DNA of 64,000 bases from an uncultured Pelagibacteraceae bacterium. Its GTDB lineage: Bacteria; Pseudomonadota; Alphaproteobacteria; Pelagibacterales; Pelagibacteraceae. The translations under genes and the position numbers were made by a program. Location: assembly GCA_902596915.1 (NCBI GenBank), contig CACJVQ010000001.1:47367-111366 (forward strand). Direction: 5' to 3'. Shown piece after piece: positions 55,278 through 64,000 of this stretch. The notes under the pieces are model-generated. The model did no database searches and had not been told where the DNA came from. It worked only from the letters and a program-made list of their open reading frames with translations. Each line of letters opens with the position of its first letter. The first letter of the stretch is position 1.

Positions 55278-55880
55278 GTGTCTAAAAAAAAAATTAAAGA
55301 GATATTCATTGGCTCAAATAATAAAGGAAAACTGAAGGAAATAGCAGATCTATTACCTAAAAGTTTAAAAATTTATTCAAATTTGGACTTTAAAATACCA
55401 AGTCCAACAGAAACTGGAACAACATTTACACAAAACTCTCTTTTAAAAGCAAGATATTTTTCAAAAAAAACTAGTAAAATTTGTTTATCAGATGACTCTG
55501 GAATAGAGATTGATATTTTAGATAAAGCGCCAGGCGTATATTCAGCAGATTGGTCAGGAAAAAAAAGAAATTTCAATTTAGCTATTAAAAAAGTTTACAA
55601 AGAAATTTCTAAGAAAGATAAAAATTGGAAAAAAAAAAAATTAAGTGCGAGATTTATTTGTGTGCTCACTATTTTTTGGCCAAATGGTAAATTTATAAGT
55701 AAAATTGGTAAAATTGAGGGACGAATATCTAATTTAAAGAAAGGAAAAAATGGTTTTGGATATGATCCAATCTTTATACCTAAAGGAAAAAGATTAACTT
55801 TTGGTGAAATGGACCCTCATAAAAAATATAGTATAGATCACCGTTTTAATGCATTTAAAAAAATTAAAAAATTTTTTTAA
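55278..55880 (+). CDS. rdgB: XTP/dITP pyrophosphatase RdgB
   Basis: The 200-residue product has IFIGSNNKGKLKEI, the nucleotide-binding start (T/S-x-N-x-x-K). It also has LSDDSGIEID with catalytic Asp, APGVYSADWSG, GFGYDPIFIPKG, and the closing DHRFNAF. It removes deaminated purine nucleotides from the pool. The start is a GTG at 55278. Its last 17 bases overlap the convergent LpoA-like gene in a long A/T run. Confidence 0.93.
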   Translation: MSKKKIKEIFIGSNNKGKLKEIADLLPKSLKIYSNLDFKIPSPTETGTTFTQNSLLKARYFSKKTSKICLSDDSGIEIDILDKAPGVYSADWSGKKRNFNLAIKKVYKEISKKDKNWKKKKLSARFICVLTIFWPNGKFISKIGKIEGRISNLKKGKNGFGYDPIFIPKGKRLTFGEMDPHKKYSIDHRFNAFKKIKKFF

Positions 55881-57015
55881 ATTTTTTATCTTCAATGCTA
55901 TAAAAGTTTAGTTGATGAGTTATAGTATTTTTACTTATTTCAAAAACTCCTATTTTGCCTTTAAACTTATTTTTTTTATAGAATATTTTTTTTGAAATTT
56001 TAAAATCGTTTTCATAAATTAAAAAATAGACCAATCCTATTAAATCATAACTTAAAAATGAAAGTTGATCTCCATCTAAACCATAAGCATTTTTAAAATC
56101 ATTCATAAATAGTTCATAATTATCTTTATTAATTGAGGGAAAATATATTGGATGAAGGGAGTCATCTTTTAAAAGACTTTCATCAAACCATTGATTTAAG
56201 GTTATATAAGAAACTCTTTTTGATGAGACATCTGTATAAAGAAGAGATGTTGCAACGCTTTTTAAATTTTCATCAAAATCAGCTATAACAACTGAGTCAA
56301 AATTAATATTTCCAAGTGTATCCCTTTTCTTTAAATTTTGTATTTTTTTATCTTTATCTTTAAATAATAAACCTTCAAGTCTTTGTATTTCAAATTTAAG
56401 ATTATTTTTCCTTATTTGATATTTAGTTAATTCTTCAATTTGCTTAGTAAGTTTCGTTGGCTCTCTGTCATAATAAAATACTTCTTTATGTTTAATTTTA
56501 GTTCTATTAATTGCTTCCTCTATCTCTTTTTTAAATTGTGCTCTCGGAATTAAAATAATACTTTTTGATAAATTATTTCTATTATTAAATTTTTTTATTG
56601 TTTGTACTTGTGATATAGCATTGACACCAGCACTGATTACATTTTTTGGATTACCAATTAATTTATTAGTAAAAGATATAAAAGTTACATCTTTTAAATC
56701 ATCAAGATATTTCGTACTTTCGTTAAAGACTGGGCCAATGATTATTCTTACACCGTCTTTATATAATTCTTTGGATACTTTTAAAGCATCAATAGGATTT
56801 GATTTTGTATCTTTTGGAATTATCTCCACCCTATCATCGTTAATTTTATTTATTGCCATTCTTATTGATTTTATAATTTTTTCACCAATTAAAGAATTTT
56901 CACCACTTAAAGGAACAATTAATCCAATCTTAATTTTTTCAGACGCAAATATGTTTTGACTAAAAAGGGTGATACTTAATGCAATAAATATTAATAATTT
57001 AATTAAAGTTTTCAT
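55864..57015 (-). CDS. LpoA-like periplasmic binding-fold protein
   Basis: The 383-residue product has a signal peptide (residues 1-24, IFAS end) and a type I periplasmic binding fold, with IKIGLIVPLSGENSLIGEKI and GVRIIIGPVF. It lies beside rsmI and a BON lipoprotein, the yraM-yraL-yraP order in which YraM is LpoA, the activator of penicillin-binding protein 1A. Transport of amino acids is the alternative role of the fold, but no ABC genes are nearby. No lipobox Cys is evident, unlike E. coli LpoA. Confidence 0.75.
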   Translation of the reverse strand: MKTLIKLLIFIALSITLFSQNIFASEKIKIGLIVPLSGENSLIGEKIIKSIRMAINKINDDRVEIIPKDTKSNPIDALKVSKELYKDGVRIIIGPVFNESTKYLDDLKDVTFISFTNKLIGNPKNVISAGVNAISQVQTIKKFNNRNNLSKSIILIPRAQFKKEIEEAINRTKIKHKEVFYYDREPTKLTKQIEELTKYQIRKNNLKFEIQRLEGLLFKDKDKKIQNLKKRDTLGNINFDSVVIADFDENLKSVATSLLYTDVSSKRVSYITLNQWFDESLLKDDSLHPIYFPSINKDNYELFMNDFKNAYGLDGDQLSFLSYDLIGLVYFLIYENDFKISKKIFYKKNKFKGKIGVFEISKNTITHQLNFYSIEDKKFKKIF

Positions 57016-57051
57016 TTAAGTTTTAATAATATATTTATTTAGAGAATTCAT

Positions 57052-57903
57052 ATGAATTTAAACAATAATAAATTTAAACCTGGGCTATATTATGTTGCAA
57101 CACCAATTGGAAATATGGGTGATATTTCATTTAGAGCCATTAAAATCCTTCAAGACTCTGATTTAATCTTATGCGAAGATACAAGAGTTACAAAAAAAAT
57201 ACTTCAAAAATTTGATATAAATAAAAAACTTATTTCAAATCATAAATTTAACGAAAATAAAAATTTAGAGAAAGTTATAGAAATACTTAAAAATAATAAA
57301 ATAGTATCATTAGTCTCAGATGCTGGAACGCCTGCTGTTTCAGATCCAGGTAGAATATTGGTTCAAGAATGTGTTAAAAATAAAATTAATATTTTTCCCA
57401 TACCAGGTGCATCAGCGGTTAGTTCAGCAATATCAATAAGTGGATTTTCAGATAATTTTTATTTTTGTGGATTTCTCCCAGAAAAACAAAATCAAGTAAA
57501 AAAATTATTTAAAAACATTTCATTATTAGAAAGTTCAATTGTTTTTTTTATATCGCCAAATAAACTCATTAAAAGAATGGATGATGTAAAAGAATTTTTT
57601 TCAGACAGAGATATTCTAATTTGTAGAGAAATTTCAAAATATCATGAAGAATATATTAGAACTTCTGTACAAAAGTTATCAGATGTAAATTTTTCAAGAA
57701 AAGGTGAGATTACTATAGTCATTTCTGAAATAAGAAAAGAAAAATTAAGTTTTAAAGAACTTGAAGAATCAGATAAAAAAAAAATTAATAAATTAATTAA
57801 AAAAATGTCTATAAAAGATATTGTAAAAAAAGTTTCAGAAGATAGAGAAATTTCTAAAAAACTAATTTATAAATATTGTCTTGAAATTAAGAATGAAAAT
57901 TAG
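57052..57903 (+). CDS. rsmI: 16S rRNA 2'-O-methyltransferase RsmI
   Basis: The 283-residue tetrapyrrole-methylase-fold protein has YYVATPIGNMGDISFRAI, LCEDTRVTKKIL, SLVSDAGTPAVSDPG and IPGASAVSSAIS. These are the SAM-binding marks of RsmI. It 2'-O-methylates C1402 of 16S rRNA in the decoding centre. The C-terminal 60 residues are Lys-rich and resemble a helix-turn-helix tail. It is divergent from the LpoA-like gene. Confidence 0.93.
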   Translation: MNLNNNKFKPGLYYVATPIGNMGDISFRAIKILQDSDLILCEDTRVTKKILQKFDINKKLISNHKFNENKNLEKVIEILKNNKIVSLVSDAGTPAVSDPGRILVQECVKNKINIFPIPGASAVSSAISISGFSDNFYFCGFLPEKQNQVKKLFKNISLLESSIVFFISPNKLIKRMDDVKEFFSDRDILICREISKYHEEYIRTSVQKLSDVNFSRKGEITIVISEIRKEKLSFKELEESDKKKINKLIKKMSIKDIVKKVSEDREISKKLIYKYCLEIKNEN

Positions 57904-58486
57904 AAAAATTATAATACTATTAAGTTTTGTTTTACTCTCTAGCTGTGTTGGTTACTCTTCCACAGGTGTATTAGGTACCGGAGTTTCAATTGCTTTAGAT
58001 CCAAGGAGCCTTGGGACTCAAATTGATGACTCTTTAATGCAACAAAATTTAAGAGCAAGATTATTATCAACAGATAAAAGTTATATTATTTCTGTAAAAA
58101 CAAAAATTCTTGATGGAAGAATATTTCTTACAGGAAAAGTAAACTCTGTTGAAGATAAACTTAAAATTACTAAGTTGGCTTGGGAAATTAAAGGTGCTAG
58201 ATCTGTCAATAATGATTTACAAATTAAAGAAAAATTTAATTTTAAAAGATCAGCGAAAGATTTATTAATAACTTCACAATTAAGAGCAGCGTTAATTGGA
58301 AGCAAAAATATTAAAGCAGTCAATTATAATATCGATACTTATAAAAAGAAAATCTATGTTTATGGTATAGCACAAAATAAAACCGAGAGAGATGAGGTTA
58401 TAAAAGAGGCTGAACAAATTTTAGATGTTGAGGATGTAGTTACAAGTATTTTCTTAGTTGATGATTTGAGAGTTGTAAAAAAATAG
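57893..58486 (+). CDS. BON-domain outer-membrane lipoprotein (YraP/OsmY-like)
   Basis: The roughly 197-residue product has a lipoprotein signal with lipobox LLSSC (Cys about residue 18 from the ATG at 57893). Two BON domains follow: DSLMQQNLRARLLSTD with ILDGRIFLTGKVNSVEDK, then ITSQLRAALIGSKNIKA with KKIYVYGIAQNKTERDEVI. BON proteins bind phospholipid or help outer-membrane stability. The start is set at 57893, inside the end of rsmI, rather than at a TTG at 57881. Gene order matches yraL-yraP. Confidence 0.85.
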   Translation: MKIRKIIILLSFVLLSSCVGYSSTGVLGTGVSIALDPRSLGTQIDDSLMQQNLRARLLSTDKSYIISVKTKILDGRIFLTGKVNSVEDKLKITKLAWEIKGARSVNNDLQIKEKFNFKRSAKDLLITSQLRAALIGSKNIKAVNYNIDTYKKKIYVYGIAQNKTERDEVIKEAEQILDVEDVVTSIFLVDDLRVVKK

Positions 58487-58494
58487 TAAATACT

Positions 58495-60783
58495 TTATTT
58501 TGTTTTTTTATAATTAATTACCCCAGCTGAATAAGCAGCAACAGATGCTAAATCCAATATTTCAGAGGTAGAAGATCGCAAAGGTGCAATTTCTATTGGT
58601 TGTGCAAGACCGATTAATAATGGACCAATAATCTTTGCACCCCCTAAAGTTTTCATAATCTTGTTAGAAATTGCTGCACTATGTTGACCAGGCATAATTA
58701 AAATGTTTGCCTTACCCACTATCTCTGAAAAAGGATACAAATCAGAATATTCCTCACTAAGAGCAACATCTGGCTGCATATCTCCATCAAACTTAAAATC
58801 TACTTTCCTTTCTTTCAATATTTCAACAGCGTCTCTAATATGTTTTGTTCTGCTTGTAATTGGCTGACCGAATGTTGAATGAGATAAAAAAGCAACTTTT
58901 GGATCAAATCCAAATAATCTCACAACTCTTGCAGATGAAATCGCTATATCAGCCAATTCCTCAGATGTTGGGTATTCATTTACTGATGTGTCCCCAATAA
59001 ATACAGTTTTTCCTTTATTCACTACCATATTTAATCCAAACATAATTTCACCTAACCTTGCAGGAATTACTTTCTTAATTTTTTCTAACGATTGAGAATA
59101 TCTCCTCGTATTACCTGTCACCATCGCATCTGCATCTCCACATTCAACCATACACGATGCCCAAATCACTCTGTCAGTTCTAATCATTCTATCACATTCT
59201 CTCTCAAGCAAACCTTGATCTCTGTGCATTTTCTTAAAGAGTAGTTTTACATATTTGTCTCGCATTTCTTTATTGGTAGAATTAACAATTTTAATATCTA
59301 AATTTTCTCCATATCCAATTTCTCTTAATCTTTCTTTAACGACATTTTCTTTTGCAACGATTATAGGAGTTCCTAGTCCACTATTTTTAAATGCAATTGC
59401 AGCTTTTAAAGTATTTTCATCTTCACCATCTGCAAACACAACAGTTTTTGGGTTTTTCTTAATTTTAGAATTAATCCCTTGTAGAATAGTTACTGATGGA
59501 TCTAATCTTTGTTTCAATTGTTCAGAATACAAACTAAAATTTTCAATTTTTCTTCTGGCTACACCACTTTTAATAGCAGCTTTTGCCACAGCTACTGGAA
59601 TTACACTTATTAATCTTGGGTCAAATGTAGATGGAATTATATAATCTTTTCCATATTTTGGCCTATCCCCACCCATAGCTGCAGCAACTTCATCAGGAAC
59701 TCTCTCTCTAGCTAATTTAGCAATAGCATTAGCAGCAGAAATTTTCATTTCTTCATTAATAGTTTTAGCTCTCACATCAAGAGCACCTCTAAATATATAT
59801 GGAAAACCAATTAAATTATTTACCTGGTTGGCATAATCTGATCTTCCTGTAGCTATAATTGCATCTTTCCTTATCTTATATGCTTCTTCAGGCAAAATCT
59901 CGGGATCAGGATTAGCACATGCAAATATAATTGGATTTTTTGCCATTTTTTTGATCATTTCTTTTTTTAGAATACCAGCTGAAGATAAACCTAAAAAAAC
60001 ATCTGCGTTTTTTAAGGCATCATTTAAATTTTTATCTTTTGTTTTTTTTGCATACTTCAGTTTCCATTTATTTAATCCTTTTCTATTTAAATTAATAACA
60101 CCTTGACTATCAATCATTGTAAGATTTTGTTTTTTCACTCCTAATTTTAAAAATAAATCAGAGCAGGCCATAGCAGATGCCCCTGCTCCGTTTACTACAA
60201 CTTTAATTTTAGAAATTTTTTTTTTAGTGATATGTATTGAATTAATAAGTGCTGCTGACGTAATAATTGCCGTCCCGTGTTGATCATCATGAAATACTGG
60301 TATATCTAGTACTTTTTTTAGATTTTCCTCAATTATAAAACATTCTGGAGCTGCAATATCTTCAAGATTAATGCCTCCAAAACTGACTGCAAAGTTTTTT
60401 ATGCTGTTGACTATTTCAGTCGGATCTTTGCTGTCAATCTCTAAATCAATAGCATCTATGTCAGCAAACCTTTTAAATAAAACTGCTTTACCTTCCATTA
60501 CAGGTTTAGAAGCAATTGCACCCAAACTTCCTAATCCTAAAATTGCAGACCCATTACTTATGACTGCTACAAGATTTCCTTTAGTTGTATACTCATATGC
60601 TAGCTCTGGATTTTTATAAATCTCTTTAACTGGTGCTGCTACACCAGGAGAGTATGCTAAAGCCAGATCCCTTTTTGATGTCATTGGCTTTGATGAATTT
60701 ATCTCAATCTTGCCCGATTTATTTGAATTATGAAATTCAAGAGCCTCTTTATCAGAATAATGTTCAATTTTGTTTTTTTTCAT
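58495..60783 (-). CDS. maeB: NADP-dependent malic enzyme with phosphotransacetylase-like domain (MaeB)
   Basis: The 762-residue product has a malic enzyme half, with DLALAYSPGVAAPVKEI, HDDQHGTAI and VVNGAGASAMACSDLF for NADP. A phosphotransacetylase-like half starts near 440, with FADGEDENTLKAA, RARLGEIMFG-like segments and MPGQHSAAIS. It decarboxylates malate to pyruvate; the second half lacks transferase activity in known cases and serves for acetyl-CoA regulation. With mtkA, mtkB and mcl it gives malate two exits in this window. It is 8 bases from the BON gene stop. Confidence 0.94.
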   Translation of the reverse strand: MKKNKIEHYSDKEALEFHNSNKSGKIEINSSKPMTSKRDLALAYSPGVAAPVKEIYKNPELAYEYTTKGNLVAVISNGSAILGLGSLGAIASKPVMEGKAVLFKRFADIDAIDLEIDSKDPTEIVNSIKNFAVSFGGINLEDIAAPECFIIEENLKKVLDIPVFHDDQHGTAIITSAALINSIHITKKKISKIKVVVNGAGASAMACSDLFLKLGVKKQNLTMIDSQGVINLNRKGLNKWKLKYAKKTKDKNLNDALKNADVFLGLSSAGILKKEMIKKMAKNPIIFACANPDPEILPEEAYKIRKDAIIATGRSDYANQVNNLIGFPYIFRGALDVRAKTINEEMKISAANAIAKLARERVPDEVAAAMGGDRPKYGKDYIIPSTFDPRLISVIPVAVAKAAIKSGVARRKIENFSLYSEQLKQRLDPSVTILQGINSKIKKNPKTVVFADGEDENTLKAAIAFKNSGLGTPIIVAKENVVKERLREIGYGENLDIKIVNSTNKEMRDKYVKLLFKKMHRDQGLLERECDRMIRTDRVIWASCMVECGDADAMVTGNTRRYSQSLEKIKKVIPARLGEIMFGLNMVVNKGKTVFIGDTSVNEYPTSEELADIAISSARVVRLFGFDPKVAFLSHSTFGQPITSRTKHIRDAVEILKERKVDFKFDGDMQPDVALSEEYSDLYPFSEIVGKANILIMPGQHSAAISNKIMKTLGGAKIIGPLLIGLAQPIEIAPLRSSTSEILDLASVAAYSAGVINYKKTK

Positions 60784-60832
60784 TAGGTAAATTTAATATA
60801 CTATTAAGGTAAATTTAGGACTAATATGATTT

Positions 60833-62362
60833 ATGAACCTCATTAAGTCAACAAGCACGTTTAGTTTATTTGTTTTATTAAGTAGAGTTCTTGGTTACAT
60901 AAGAGATTTTTTTATAGCAATATACCTTGGATCAGGCCCTTTAGCAGATGTCTTCTTCGTAGCATTTAGAATTCCAAATACCTTCAGAAGGTTATTTTCA
61001 GAAGGAACCTTTAATGCAGCTTTTGTACCTTCTTATTCTTCAGAACTTATTAAAGGAAACAAAAATGCTAACTCATTTGCAAATACAATTTTTAATTTAT
61101 TATTATTAGGACTGTTCTTCACAATCTTAATAATTGAAATATTTATGCCAGTATTTATTAAAATTATTGCACCAGGATTTATAAACGACCCTGAAAAATT
61201 AAATATTGCCATTGACTTAACAAGAATTACTTTCCCATTTTTATTTTTTATTAGTTTAGCATCTTTTTTTTCAGCAATTTTAAATTCACATAATAAATTT
61301 GCAGCTGCTGCTGCAGCACCAATAATTCTAAATACATTGTTGATAATTTGTTTGTTATATGCTGAAAATTTAAATGATGATTTAGTTTATTATTTGTCAT
61401 ACACAGTTACTCTTGCAGGACTTTTTCAATTTATTTTTTTATTAATATTTGTTAAGAAATTTTTTGTAATAAAAATAAGTTTCAATTTTAAGATAAACGA
61501 GAAAGTTAAAAACTTTTTTAGTAAACTTTTACCAAGTATATTTTCATCAGGTGTTACTCAAATAAATATCTTAGTTGGAACAATTATTGCATCATTTCAG
61601 GCAAGTGCAGTTTCCTATTTATATTATGCAGATAGAATTTATCAGATAAATTTGGCAATAGCGGGTATTGCTATTGGCACTGTAATACTTCCAAATTTAA
61701 GCCGTCATATTAAAACTAATAACTTTATAAAAACGATAGAACTACAAAATAAAGCTTTAGAGCTTAGTTTATTTTTAAGTTTACCTGCATCACTTGCTTT
61801 AATGTTTGGCTCAGAACAAATAACGTCTGCTTTATTTGGTTATGGTTCTTTTGATCAGATGAGTGTAAGTAATTCTGCAAAAGCTTTGTTCTATTTTTCT
61901 TTTGGACTTCCAGCATTTTCTTTAATTAAAATATTTTCAACTTTTTTATTTGCAAGAAATGATACCAAAACACCATTTAAATATTCTCTAATTTCTGTAA
62001 TTTTAAATATTGCAATTAGCTTGATGTTCTTTTCAAAGGTTGGTTTTATTATAATACCAATCGCCACGACAATCTCTTCATGGTTTAATGGAATTATTTT
62101 ATTAGTGTTTGTAATTAACAAAAATTATTTTAAATTTAATTCAAATTTTATTAGTCAAATATCTAAAATTATTATCTCAAATATAATTGCAATTTCTATA
62201 TTTTATTTTTTAATTAATTTTTTAGAGAGCTCATTAAATTATGTAAATAATTATAAATTTATTTTTGTTGTTTTGATTGTTTTTTTAACTTTCATTTCAT
62301 ACATTGGAGTTTCAATTATTATAAAAGCCTTTAAAATTTCAGATATTAATTTAAAGTATTAA
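60833..62362 (+). CDS. murJ: Lipid II flippase MurJ (MviN)
   Basis: The 509-residue protein has about 14 hydrophobic helices. It opens STFSLFVLLSRVLGYIRDFFIA, with the conserved RVLGYIRD. ADVFFVAFRIPNTFRRLFSEGTFNAAFVP (key FRIPN.FRRLF.EG) and the cavity Arg residues fit MurJ. It flips lipid II to the periplasm for peptidoglycan synthesis. It is divergent from maeB and followed 3 bases later by trpS. Confidence 0.95.
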   Translation: MNLIKSTSTFSLFVLLSRVLGYIRDFFIAIYLGSGPLADVFFVAFRIPNTFRRLFSEGTFNAAFVPSYSSELIKGNKNANSFANTIFNLLLLGLFFTILIIEIFMPVFIKIIAPGFINDPEKLNIAIDLTRITFPFLFFISLASFFSAILNSHNKFAAAAAAPIILNTLLIICLLYAENLNDDLVYYLSYTVTLAGLFQFIFLLIFVKKFFVIKISFNFKINEKVKNFFSKLLPSIFSSGVTQINILVGTIIASFQASAVSYLYYADRIYQINLAIAGIAIGTVILPNLSRHIKTNNFIKTIELQNKALELSLFLSLPASLALMFGSEQITSALFGYGSFDQMSVSNSAKALFYFSFGLPAFSLIKIFSTFLFARNDTKTPFKYSLISVILNIAISLMFFSKVGFIIIPIATTISSWFNGIILLVFVINKNYFKFNSNFISQISKIIISNIIAISIFYFLINFLESSLNYVNNYKFIFVVLIVFLTFISYIGVSIIIKAFKISDINLKY

Positions 62363-62365
62363 ATA

Positions 62366-63367
62366 ATGTCCAAAAAAATATTTTCAGGCGTTCAGCCCAC
62401 AGGCAATCTTCACTTAGGTAACTATCTTGGAGCTATTAAAAATTTCGTTGCTTTAAATAATGATGACCAAAATGAATGTATTTTTTGTGTAGTAGATTTA
62501 CATGCAATAACAATTAAGCAAGATAAAAATGAATTAAAGAACAATATTCGTGAAACAGCTGCAACATTTATAGCCAGTGGTATAGATCCAAGTAAAAGTA
62601 TTATTTTTAATCAATCAAAAGTTTATGCACATGCAGAAGGTTCTTGGATGTTAAGTTGTATGGCTCCAATGGGTTGGTTAAATAGAATGACACAATTTAA
62701 AGAAAAAGCCGGTAAAGATAAGGAAAAGGCTTCTGTTGGTCTATATATTTATCCTATATTAATGGCTAGTGATATATTGCTTTATGATGCTACACATGTA
62801 CCTGTTGGAGAAGACCAGAAACAACACTTAGAATTAACTAGAGATATTGCTCAAAAATTTAATAAAGATTTTGATTGTGACGATTTTTTAAAAGCTCCAG
62901 AACCATTAATAAAAAAAAATTTCTCAAGAATAATGAGTTTAAAAGATGGATTAAAAAAAATGAGTAAATCAGATCCATCAGATCTTAGTAGAATTAATCT
63001 AACAGATACTAAAGATGAAATTATCAATAAAATAAAAAAAGCTAAAACCGACTCTTTCCCAATTCCTAATGAAGACCAAAAATTAAAAGATAGACCTGAA
63101 GCAGAGAATCTTCTTGGTATCTATTCAAGCATTTTAGATCAAACTTTGAATAAAACCCTAGAAGAATTTGGGGGTAAAAATTTTTCAGACCTTAAAAGTC
63201 AATTAGCTGAAGTATTATCAAGTAAAATTTCCCCAATTTCTGATGAAATAAAAAAATTAATTAATGATTATGAATATTTAGACAAAATTCTTGCAGAGGG
63301 AGCTAGTAAAGCTGAGGAAATTGCAGGAAAAAAGATAATAGAAATGAAGAAAATAATAGGTTTTTAA
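62366..63367 (+). CDS. trpS: Tryptophanyl-tRNA synthetase
   Basis: The 333-residue class I synthetase has FSGVQPTGNLHLGNYLGAI, with HIGH-type HLGN, then FCVVDLHAIT, PVGEDQKQHLELTRDIA, and the KMSKS loop KKMSKSDPSD. It charges tRNA-Trp. Length is normal for bacterial TrpS. It follows murJ, as in many alphaproteobacteria, and the Nfu gene follows after 39 bases. Confidence 0.97.
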   Translation: MSKKIFSGVQPTGNLHLGNYLGAIKNFVALNNDDQNECIFCVVDLHAITIKQDKNELKNNIRETAATFIASGIDPSKSIIFNQSKVYAHAEGSWMLSCMAPMGWLNRMTQFKEKAGKDKEKASVGLYIYPILMASDILLYDATHVPVGEDQKQHLELTRDIAQKFNKDFDCDDFLKAPEPLIKKNFSRIMSLKDGLKKMSKSDPSDLSRINLTDTKDEIINKIKKAKTDSFPIPNEDQKLKDRPEAENLLGIYSSILDQTLNKTLEEFGGKNFSDLKSQLAEVLSSKISPISDEIKKLINDYEYLDKILAEGASKAEEIAGKKIIEMKKIIGF

Positions 63368-63406
63368 AATTCTTTAAATTTAAAAATTTATGATTATATA
63401 AATATC

Positions 63407-63949
63407 ATGTTTATTCAAACTCAAGAAACACCAAATCCAAATTCTCTTAAATTTCTTCCAGGAAAAAAGGTATCAAATGACGGACCTTATGAGTTTTTAT
63501 ATGAGAACCAAACAGAAATTCCTCTATTAAAAAATATTTTATCAATAAACGGTGTTACAGGAATATTTTTGGGTGATGATTTTTTATCAATAAATAAATC
63601 TCAAGACGAAAAATGGGAAAATATAAAACATATAGTTATTTCACATTTGAATGAATTCTACGATGAAGGTAATGAATTTATTATAAACAAAAAGTCAGAA
63701 TTACATGATAATAATGACTATGGTGAAATTGAAAATAAGATTATTAAAATATTAGAAACTAAAATTAGGCCAGCCGTTGCAAGAGATGGAGGGGACATTA
63801 CTTTCAAAGAATTCAAAGATGGAAAAGTCACAGTTATGTTAAAAGGTAGCTGTTCAGGGTGTCCATCTTCAACTTTAACTTTAAAACAGGGAGTTCAAAA
63901 CCTTCTTTGTCATTATATTCCAGAAGTTAAAGAAGTTTTAGCTGTATAA
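63407..63949 (+). CDS. Nfu-type Fe-S cluster carrier protein
   Basis: The 180-residue product has an Nfu N-terminal domain (MFIQTQETPNPNSLKFLPG) and a C-terminal NifU domain. The latter has RPAVARDGGDITF and MLKGSCSGCPSSTLTLKQGV; the CSGC pair binds a [4Fe-4S] cluster between two subunits. It carries Fe-S clusters to target enzymes. This is the alphaproteobacterial and mitochondrial NFU layout, distinct from full-length NifU. It is the last complete gene of the window. Confidence 0.93.
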   Translation: MFIQTQETPNPNSLKFLPGKKVSNDGPYEFLYENQTEIPLLKNILSINGVTGIFLGDDFLSINKSQDEKWENIKHIVISHLNEFYDEGNEFIINKKSELHDNNDYGEIENKIIKILETKIRPAVARDGGDITFKEFKDGKVTVMLKGSCSGCPSSTLTLKQGVQNLLCHYIPEVKEVLAV

Positions 63950-63985
63950 TACCTTTACTATCAATTATAAGAAATCAAAAGAGAC

Positions 63986-64000
63986 ATGAAAAAATTTTCA
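63986..64000 (+). CDS. Possible start of the next gene (cut by window edge)
   Basis: An ATG at 63986 opens a frame (MKKFS) that is cut after five codons. It follows nfu by 36 bases on the same strand, and a purine-rich AAAGAGAC lies just before it as a possible ribosome site. Too short to identify. Confidence 0.3.

Noticed and set aside
1..64000. Insertion sequences, prophage or integrative elements
   Set aside because: No transposase, integrase, terminal inverted repeats or phage genes were seen anywhere in the window.

Overview
The window looks like a stretch of a streamlined marine alphaproteobacterial chromosome of the SAR11 (Pelagibacterales) type. The DNA is very AT-rich, genes are packed with gaps of a few bases or 4-base overlaps, and gene order follows alphaproteobacterial blocks (secB-dnaQ-coaE-aroE-maf-ppsR, then hemE-hemH-hemJ-rho, mnmE-mnmG-rsmG-parA-parB). 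No insertion sequence, prophage, CRISPR array or rRNA operon is visible. No gene-free stretch exceeds 300 bases; the longest is 284 bases at 24483-24766.

Layout. 1-5670: end of purH, a pterin dehydratase, a tRNA-Gly, and a minus-strand cluster of a TPR protein, a 2-oxoglutarate/Fe(II) oxygenase, a TPR-sulfotransferase and a second sulfotransferase, then a Lon-N-domain protein. 5678-9447: a UbiH-like hydroxylase, ftsK and lolA. 9440-17145: a long minus-strand array with hisB, hisH, an FkbM methyltransferase, hisA, hisF and hisE, followed by a malyl-CoA lyase and malate-CoA ligase cassette, hinT and a GNAT acetyltransferase. 17237-24482: hslVU, smr, a Tim44-like protein, fxsA, secB, dnaQ, coaE, aroE, maf and ppsR. 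24483-24766: probable replication origin with a perfect DnaA box. 24767-35860: hemE, hemH, hemJ, rho, two tandem sulfotransferases, mnmEG, rsmG, parAB. Two parS-like sites lie inside mnmG and rsmG. 35857-41580: holA, lptE, leuS, a DUF3576 lipoprotein and a porin. 41616-49507: a ThiE/TenI-like protein, yggS, an L,D-transpeptidase, a winged-helix regulator coupled to a 35-codon ArfA-like gene, a PfkB kinase, nth, a second FkbM-like protein, dapB, a secreted FG-GAP/UnbV protein with a cysteine-rich partner, and a small membrane-protein gene apparently broken by a one-base frameshift. 49491-63949: grpE-dnaK-dnaJ coupled to a TPR O-GlcNAc-transferase-like gene, rdgB, an LpoA-like protein, rsmI, a BON lipoprotein, maeB, murJ, trpS and an Nfu protein.

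Genes to the left of the origin run mostly on the minus strand and genes just to its right mostly on the plus strand, so transcription points away from the proposed origin on both sides. Against this housekeeping background, several genes for modifying proteins or glycans stand out: four sulfotransferases, two FkbM-like methyltransferases, a 2OG oxygenase and a GT41 glycosyltransferase. They sit between or inside otherwise conserved blocks. The least expected items are the ArfA-like ribosome-rescue peptide, the GT41 gene coupled to dnaJ, and the TPR/oxygenase/sulfotransferase cluster. Functions are assigned by reading motifs and recalling family members; no database search was run.
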